DNA of 64,000 nt from DAIMZI01 sp036734025 (GTDB lineage Bacteria; Pseudomonadota; Alphaproteobacteria; Rhizobiales; Rhodomicrobiaceae), in the NCBI GenBank assembly GCA_036734025.1, contig DAIMZI010000001.1:124001-188000 (forward strand), given 5' to 3'. Under the pieces are notes generated by a model. It had not been told where the DNA came from and did no database searches. It was given only the letters and a program-made list of their open reading frames with translations. Positions 59,535 through 64,000 of this stretch are shown one piece after another. Position 1 is the stretch's first letter, and each line of letters begins with the position of its first letter. Both the position numbers and the translations under genes were made by a program.

Positions 59535-60659
59535 CTAGCCTACCTCCTGCTCGCCGACATAGATGCGGCAATAGCGAGGCCCGAGGCTGGTGAGAATCTC
59601 ATAGCCGATGGTGCCGGCGATCTGTGCCAGATCATCAATGCGGGTGCGCTCGCCCAGAATTTCCGCCCAGGCGCCGCGTTGGGCCTTGGCTTCGGGCACA
59701 TCGGTTACATCGAGGGCGATCAAATCCATCGAGACGCGCCCGAGGAACGGGGCTGGATGTTCCTCGATATGCGCGACCGCGCCGGGCCTGCCATCGCTTG
59801 CGCCGAGCACGCGGAATATGCCGTCGGCATAGCCGAGCGCGATCGTGGCTATGCGGCTTGCGCGGCCAAGCGTGTGCGCCGCGCCGTAGCCGACGCTTTC
59901 CCCGGCTGCGGCATCACGCACGCTGATGATACGCGCCCGCGCGCTCACGACGGACGCCATATCGGGCGCGCCAACAAGCGAGCGGCCGCCATAAAGCGCC
60001 ACGCCGGGGCGCACCATGTCGAAATGAAAGGCCGGGCCGCGCAATGTGCCGGCTGATGCGCTCAGGCTGGCCGGGGCGTGCGGCATCAGGGCGCGCGCTT
60101 CGGAAAATACCTTGAGTTGCCTCTCGTTCATCGGATGAACGGGATCATCGGCGCAGGCCAGATGGCTCATGACGAGCGATGTGGTGAAGCTGAAAACCAG
60201 GCCGCGATCCGCGACAAGCGTGCGCGCCTCGCCCAAGTCGATACCCAGCCGGTTCATGCCCGTATCGATGTGGATGGCGGCCGGCAGCGGATTGGCCTGC
60301 GCCCGGCAGAACGCCGCCCATTCGCTGATTTCAGCCATCGAACCGAGCACGGGGCGCAGTCGCTCGCGCGCGAATTCGGGCGCAAGGCCCGGCGACAGCC
60401 CGTTGAGCACATAAATGACGGGCGCGCTCAGCGCGTCACGCAACAAGGCCGCTTCGTCGAATGAGGCGACAAAAAAAGTGTCGCAGCCTTGCGCAGCAAG
60501 CGCGCGCGCGACCGGTACGGCGCCCAGCCCATAGCCATCGGCCTTGACGACGGCCGCGCACGTCGCCGGCGCCGCCATATCGCGCAGCCGCCGGTAGTTC
60601 GCGCCAATCGCGCCGAGGTCGATCTCCAGAACCGCGCCTGATGCGCCATCATCCGCCAT
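59535..60659 (-). CDS. alr: Alanine racemase
   Basis: Makes D-alanine for peptidoglycan with PLP. 374 residues from the ATG at 60657-60659. PLP lysine is Lys39 (AAVVKADGYGLG), the catalytic Tyr is in ESVGYGAAHTLG near 262, and RVSMDLIALD and GYEILTSLG are typical. An ATG at 60669-60671 and a GTG at 60759-60761 would add an N-terminal extension made of the pentapeptide repeats noted separately; I treat those as non-essential or untranslated. Confidence 0.95.
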   Translation of the reverse strand: MADDGASGAVLEIDLGAIGANYRRLRDMAAPATCAAVVKADGYGLGAVPVARALAAQGCDTFFVASFDEAALLRDALSAPVIYVLNGLSPGLAPEFARERLRPVLGSMAEISEWAAFCRAQANPLPAAIHIDTGMNRLGIDLGEARTLVADRGLVFSFTTSLVMSHLACADDPVHPMNERQLKVFSEARALMPHAPASLSASAGTLRGPAFHFDMVRPGVALYGGRSLVGAPDMASVVSARARIISVRDAAAGESVGYGAAHTLGRASRIATIALGYADGIFRVLGASDGRPGAVAHIEEHPAPFLGRVSMDLIALDVTDVPEAKAQRGAWAEILGERTRIDDLAQIAGTIGYEILTSLGPRYCRIYVGEQEVG

Positions 60660-60680
60660 GCCCGCATCCATCAGGCGTGG

Positions 60681-60740
60681 CCCGGTCTTGTGGGGCCCGG
60701 TCTTGCGGGGCAGGGTCTTGCGGGGCGTGATCTTGCGGGG
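60681..60740. repeat. Four 15 bp tandem repeats upstream of alr
   Basis: Units at 60681, 60696, 60711 and 60726 share the core GGTCTTGYGGGG (the last is GATCTTGCGGGG). Read on the minus strand in the alr frame they encode PRKTx-like pentapeptides (PRKIT, PRKTL, PRKTG, PHKTG). They lie between the dnaB stop and the alr ATG. Confidence 0.85.
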
Positions 60741-60770
60741 TGTGGGCGTGAGATGGGACACCGAACCGGC

Positions 60771-62273
60771 CTATCCCTTTCGCTCAGGCAGATGGTCGGC
60801 CCGAGCCAGATCGGAAAAGCGGGTGAATTCGGGGGTGAACTGAAGCCGCACGGTGCCGGTGGGACCGTGGCGCTGCTTGCCGATGATGATCTCGGCGAGG
60901 CCCTGAACCTGATCCATCTCATCCTGCCATTTCTGATGATCTTCGACCTTCGTCGTCGAGGGTTCGCGCCGCTGAACATAATATTCCTCGCGAAAGACGA
61001 ACATCACCACATCGGCATCCTGTTCGATGGAGCCGGACTCGCGCAAGTCCGAAAGCAGCGGCCGCTTGTCCTCGCGCTGCTCCACCTGACGCGACAATTG
61101 CGACAAGGCGAGGACCGGCACGTTAAGTTCCTTGGCGAGCGCCTTGAGGCCGGTGGTGATCTCGGTGATTTCCTGCACGCGGTTGTCCGACGCCCGGCGC
61201 TGCGAGCCGGACAGCAACTGGACATAATCGACGATCAGGAAATCGAGGCCCTTCTGCCGTTTCAGCTTGCGCGCCCGGGCGCAGAGCTGGGCAATGGAGA
61301 TGCCGCCTGTGTGGTCGATGTAAAGCGGGATTTCCTGCATCGCCTGAGTGGCTTCCACCAGCCGGCGGAATTCAGCCTCATCGATCATGCCGCGACGCAC
61401 GCGCTCCGAGGAGATGCCCGCCTGCTCCGAAATGATGCGCGTCGCCAGTTGTTCAGACGACATCTCCAGCGAGAAGAACCCAACGATGCCGCCATCGACG
61501 CTTTTCGGCGTGCTGTCCTCGGTGGTTTCTGCGCGCCAGGCGCGAGCGACATTATAGGCGATGTTGGTGGCCAGCGCGGTCTTGCCCATCGACGGGCGCC
61601 CCGCCAGGATGACAAGATCGGATTTCTGCAGGCCGCCTAGGACGCGGTCGAGATCGCTCAGGCCCGTGGACAGACCCGAAAGCCCGCCGTCGCGCTCATA
61701 CGCCGAGGACGCCATTTCGATGGCGTCACGCAGGGCACTGGAAAAGGCCATGAACCCGGAGCCGTATTTGCCTTTTTCAGCAAGGTCGAACAGGCGCTGC
61801 TCGGCATCCTCGATCTGCGCGGAAGGCGGCGCATCGACAGGCGAATCATAGGCAAGATTGACCATGTCCTCGCCAAGCGCGATCAGATTGCGGCGCACCG
61901 AAAGATCATAGATCGTGCGACCATAATCATAGGCGTTGATGATCGTTGTGGCGTGGGCCGCCAGCCGGCCCAGATATTGCGCGACACTGAGGCCACCGAC
62001 CGGCCGGTCGGCATCAAAGAACGTCTTCAGCGTGACAGGCGTGGCCTGCTTGCCCGCCTGGATCAGCTTCGTGATCGTCTCGTAGATGCGCGCATGGAGC
62101 GGATCGAAGAAATGGTCGGCAAGCAGGAAAGCCGAGACCTTGTCGAAGGCTTCGTTGTTTATGAAGATCGCGCCCAGCAGTGCCTGCTCGGCTTCGATAT
62201 TGTGAGGTGCCTGGCGAAACGGCAGGTCTTCCTCGCCGGGTGCCAGCGCGGCGTTTGTGCTTTGCGGTGTCAT
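60771..62273 (-). CDS. dnaB: Replicative DNA helicase DnaB
   Basis: Hexameric helicase at the replication fork. 500 residues from ATG at 62271-62273. The N-terminal domain (NIEAEQALLGAIFINNEAFDKV) leads to a linker and the RecA-fold with Walker A AGRPSMGKTA (residues 224-232), FSLEMSSEQLATRI, Walker B DFLIVDYVQLLSG and LRESGSIEQDADVV. No intein. Another in-frame start further upstream has no support. Confidence 0.96.
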   Translation of the reverse strand: MTPQSTNAALAPGEEDLPFRQAPHNIEAEQALLGAIFINNEAFDKVSAFLLADHFFDPLHARIYETITKLIQAGKQATPVTLKTFFDADRPVGGLSVAQYLGRLAAHATTIINAYDYGRTIYDLSVRRNLIALGEDMVNLAYDSPVDAPPSAQIEDAEQRLFDLAEKGKYGSGFMAFSSALRDAIEMASSAYERDGGLSGLSTGLSDLDRVLGGLQKSDLVILAGRPSMGKTALATNIAYNVARAWRAETTEDSTPKSVDGGIVGFFSLEMSSEQLATRIISEQAGISSERVRRGMIDEAEFRRLVEATQAMQEIPLYIDHTGGISIAQLCARARKLKRQKGLDFLIVDYVQLLSGSQRRASDNRVQEITEITTGLKALAKELNVPVLALSQLSRQVEQREDKRPLLSDLRESGSIEQDADVVMFVFREEYYVQRREPSTTKVEDHQKWQDEMDQVQGLAEIIIGKQRHGPTGTVRLQFTPEFTRFSDLARADHLPERKG

Positions 62274-62441
62274 GCATGAGGGTGTAGCGCGATTCTGCGC
62301 CGATCGGCGCACCGGCTGGTTCGCACTCCCCGTTATGCTCGCTCGTGCACAGACTTGCCGGCGGCCGGCTCACGCCAGACTTGACCGACGCGAATCCGGC
62401 GCGCCAGGAAAAGCCGCGGCTGTGTCCCGGGTGCGCTGAGC

Positions 62442-63695
62442 CTATTCGCCAGCCAGGCGCGGCTGCTCGCGCTTGCCGGCCTCCAGTTCCATGAGGCGCC
62501 GCTCTTTGTCGGCGATGTAATCGCGCGTGAAGGGCAGGGCATAGGCGCTTTTTGCAAGCTGGATCTGGAACACCATCAGGTTCTGGTGGCGAAAGGCCAG
62601 TTCACAGCCCGCCAGATAGAACTCCCACATGCGGCAGAAGCGTTCATCCATAAGCGAGCTTGCTTCATCCCACGAGGCCATGAAGCGCTGGCGCCAGTGG
62701 CGCAAGGTCTTGGCGTAATGCAGCCGCAGGATCTCGATGTCGCAAACCAGCAGGCCGGAACGCTCGATCGCCGGCAGAACCTCGCTAAGCGCTGGAATAT
62801 AGCCTCCTGGAAAGATGTAGCGCTGAATGAACGGGTTGGTCGCGCCGGGGCCTTCGGAACGGCCGATCGAATGGATCAGGGCGACGCCGTCTTCGTGCAG
62901 CACCTCACTCAGCTTGGCAAAGAATTCGCCGTAATGGCCCACGCCGACATGTTCGAACATGCCGACCGAGACGACCCGGTCGAACCGCTCGTCAATCGCG
63001 CGGTAATCACACAGCCGGAAATCGGCGCTCTCGCCGAGGCCGGCCTGTTCCGCACGCCGGCGCGAGCGCTTGAGTTGTTCGCTGCTGAGCGTCACGCCGA
63101 TCACCTGCGCGCCGACGACGCCCGCCAGATAAAGCCCCAGTCCTCCCCAGCCCGAGCCGATATCGAGCACCTTATGAGCCGGCTTCAGGGCCAGCTTGGC
63201 GGCCAAATGGCGTTTCTTGGCCAATTGGGCATCGGCAAGGCTCATGCCGTCATGAGCGAAATAGGCGCAGGAATATTGCCAGTCGGGATCGAGGAAGAGC
63301 GCATAAAGCTCTGCCGGGATATCATAGTGGTGCGCCACGTTGCGCCGCGCTCGCCCGCTCGGGTTCCATTGGTGGATGCGGCGGGCGAAAAAGCGCAGGC
63401 TGTCGCGCAGCCGCGCAGGACCGGAAAGGGCGCGCGAACCGGCGTTGAGGATCAGGGTTTCGAGAAATGCGTAGAGATCACCTTGTTCGATGGTAAGCCG
63501 CGCATCCATGTAGGCCGCGCCAAAGGCAAGGCCGGGATCGAGCGCCAATCGCCATTCGAGGGCATGGTCATGCAGGCGAATGCAAACCGGTTCGCCCGTG
63601 CCGTCCCCAAAACGGCGCAGGCGCCCCGAAGCATCGATGACGCTCAGATTGCGGGCCGTCACGACCCGCCGAAGCAAGGGCCATAGTGGTGACAT
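62442..63695 (-). CDS. cfa: Cyclopropane-fatty-acyl-phospholipid synthase
   Basis: Methylates unsaturated acyl chains of membrane lipids using SAM. 417 residues. SAM-binding DIGSGWGGLGLYLAG near residue 180; VSVGMFEHVGVGHYGEF is the active-site segment conserved in the family, and PFIQRYIFPGGYIPALSE follows. The N-terminal 110 residues form the lipid-binding domain. Unlinked to other lipid genes. Confidence 0.94.
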   Translation of the reverse strand: MSPLWPLLRRVVTARNLSVIDASGRLRRFGDGTGEPVCIRLHDHALEWRLALDPGLAFGAAYMDARLTIEQGDLYAFLETLILNAGSRALSGPARLRDSLRFFARRIHQWNPSGRARRNVAHHYDIPAELYALFLDPDWQYSCAYFAHDGMSLADAQLAKKRHLAAKLALKPAHKVLDIGSGWGGLGLYLAGVVGAQVIGVTLSSEQLKRSRRRAEQAGLGESADFRLCDYRAIDERFDRVVSVGMFEHVGVGHYGEFFAKLSEVLHEDGVALIHSIGRSEGPGATNPFIQRYIFPGGYIPALSEVLPAIERSGLLVCDIEILRLHYAKTLRHWRQRFMASWDEASSLMDERFCRMWEFYLAGCELAFRHQNLMVFQIQLAKSAYALPFTRDYIADKERRLMELEAGKREQPRLAGE

Positions 63696-64000
63696 GTGTG
63701 TACGTTATCGATCTGGCGTGGCGGCGCACGAACGCACGACCTTAGCCAATGGTTCCACGACTATAGTCTAATACAGACTGTCTTGATTTGCCACAACTCA
63801 AGGCTTGGAAATCGTGGTTCTGGATGAGTGCGCAGATCCGCAGGACAGGCAGCGGCCGCAGCGCTCGGCAAAACGGCCACGCTGCGCCCCGCCATGTTCG
63901 CGCATGGGGCGCAGCAGTTGGGGCGCAGCGGTTGGGGCGCAGCGGAAAATCCCTGATGCAGTCGGCCCGAGGCGGCCTTGGCAGGACGGGCTCTAGTTCA
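63696..64000. other. Gene-free end of the window upstream of cfa
   Basis: No gene supported. Holds a likely cfa leader region on the minus strand and, from 63881, a GC-rich inverted repeat with direct repeats (see separate entry). An open frame at 63805-63996 has no family signal. Confidence 0.5.
63881..63945. repeat. Inverted repeat plus 14 bp tandem repeats
   Basis: GCTGCGCCCC (63881-63890) pairs exactly with GGGGCGCAGC (63906-63915). The right arm is part of three 14 bp direct repeats, ATGGGGCGCAGCAG, TTGGGGCGCAGCGG and TTGGGGCGCAGCGG, at 63904, 63918 and 63932, so several alternative stems are possible. Confidence 0.8.

Overview
This window reads as chromosomal housekeeping DNA from a high-GC alphaproteobacterium, most likely of the Hyphomicrobiales/Rhizobiales or a close lineage. 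The evidence is (i) gene order: eno-ftsB-pdhA-pdhB-pdhC-lpd-lipA-ratA, gltA/gltX/comEC/lexA/moeA/moaC/trpCDG/trpE/ppiD/tpiA/secG/pyrG, rlpA/dac/tmk/holB/metG/tatD/MBL, and purF/cvpA/radA/alr/dnaB are all familiar alphaproteobacterial neighbourhoods; (ii) a pyruvate dehydrogenase E1-beta subunit carrying its own lipoyl domain; (iii) a GTTC-N7-GTTC LexA box in front of lexA; (iv) two copies of a dispersed element (CAGCARAAGTGG...CCGGTTT) of a type common in Rhizobiales intergenic DNA. I cannot name a genus. I see no IS element, prophage or CRISPR array.

Layout. 1-5 kb: the end of an EamA-type transporter, a propionyl-CoA-carboxylase-type beta subunit, kdsA, then a minus-strand queC-queE-queD-queF cassette for the 7-deazaguanine (queuosine) precursor preQ1. 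5-17.3 kb: a plus-strand run with a small membrane protein, eno, ftsB, the whole pyruvate dehydrogenase set (pdhA, pdhB, pdhC, lpd) interleaved with three uncharacterised membrane proteins, a secreted/membrane repeat protein, lipA (makes the lipoyl cofactor used by pdhB and pdhC) and a COQ10/RatA-like gene. 17.3-28.6 kb: the most accessory part: mobA, a secreted DUF4399 protein, an ABC-F ATPase, an L,D-transpeptidase, a GMC-oxidoreductase remnant, a DUF427 protein, an alpha/beta hydrolase, a patatin with DUF3734, an orphan TAXI binding protein, tRNA-Gln(CTG), a structured gene-free stretch of about 700 bp, a CxxC thioredoxin-fold protein and a small membrane protein.

28.6-43.4 kb, mostly minus strand: gltA and gltX, divergent comEC, then ppiD-trpE-sixA-trpG-trpD-trpC-moaC-moeA-lexA, where tryptophan and molybdenum cofactor genes are fused by 4-8 nt overlaps and lexA has its own SOS promoter. 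43.8-55.1 kb, plus strand: tpiA, a small exported protein, secG, pyrG with a clear intrinsic terminator, rlpA, a penicillin-binding carboxypeptidase, tmk, holB, metG, tatD and an MBL hydrolase, the last four nearly contiguous. 55.1-63.7 kb, minus strand: cfa, dnaB, alr, radA, cvpA, purF and an SDR gene translationally coupled to purF through a TTG start.

No obviously new defence or mobile system is present. The items most worth a second look are the membrane proteins threaded through the pdh operon, the repeat-rich membrane protein between lpd and lipA, a QueD lacking the usual catalytic cysteine, dispersed repeats that supply stop codons for three genes, the structured region beside tRNA-Gln, and the GMC oxidoreductase fossil. 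All functional statements rest on motif recognition by eye; no database search was run.
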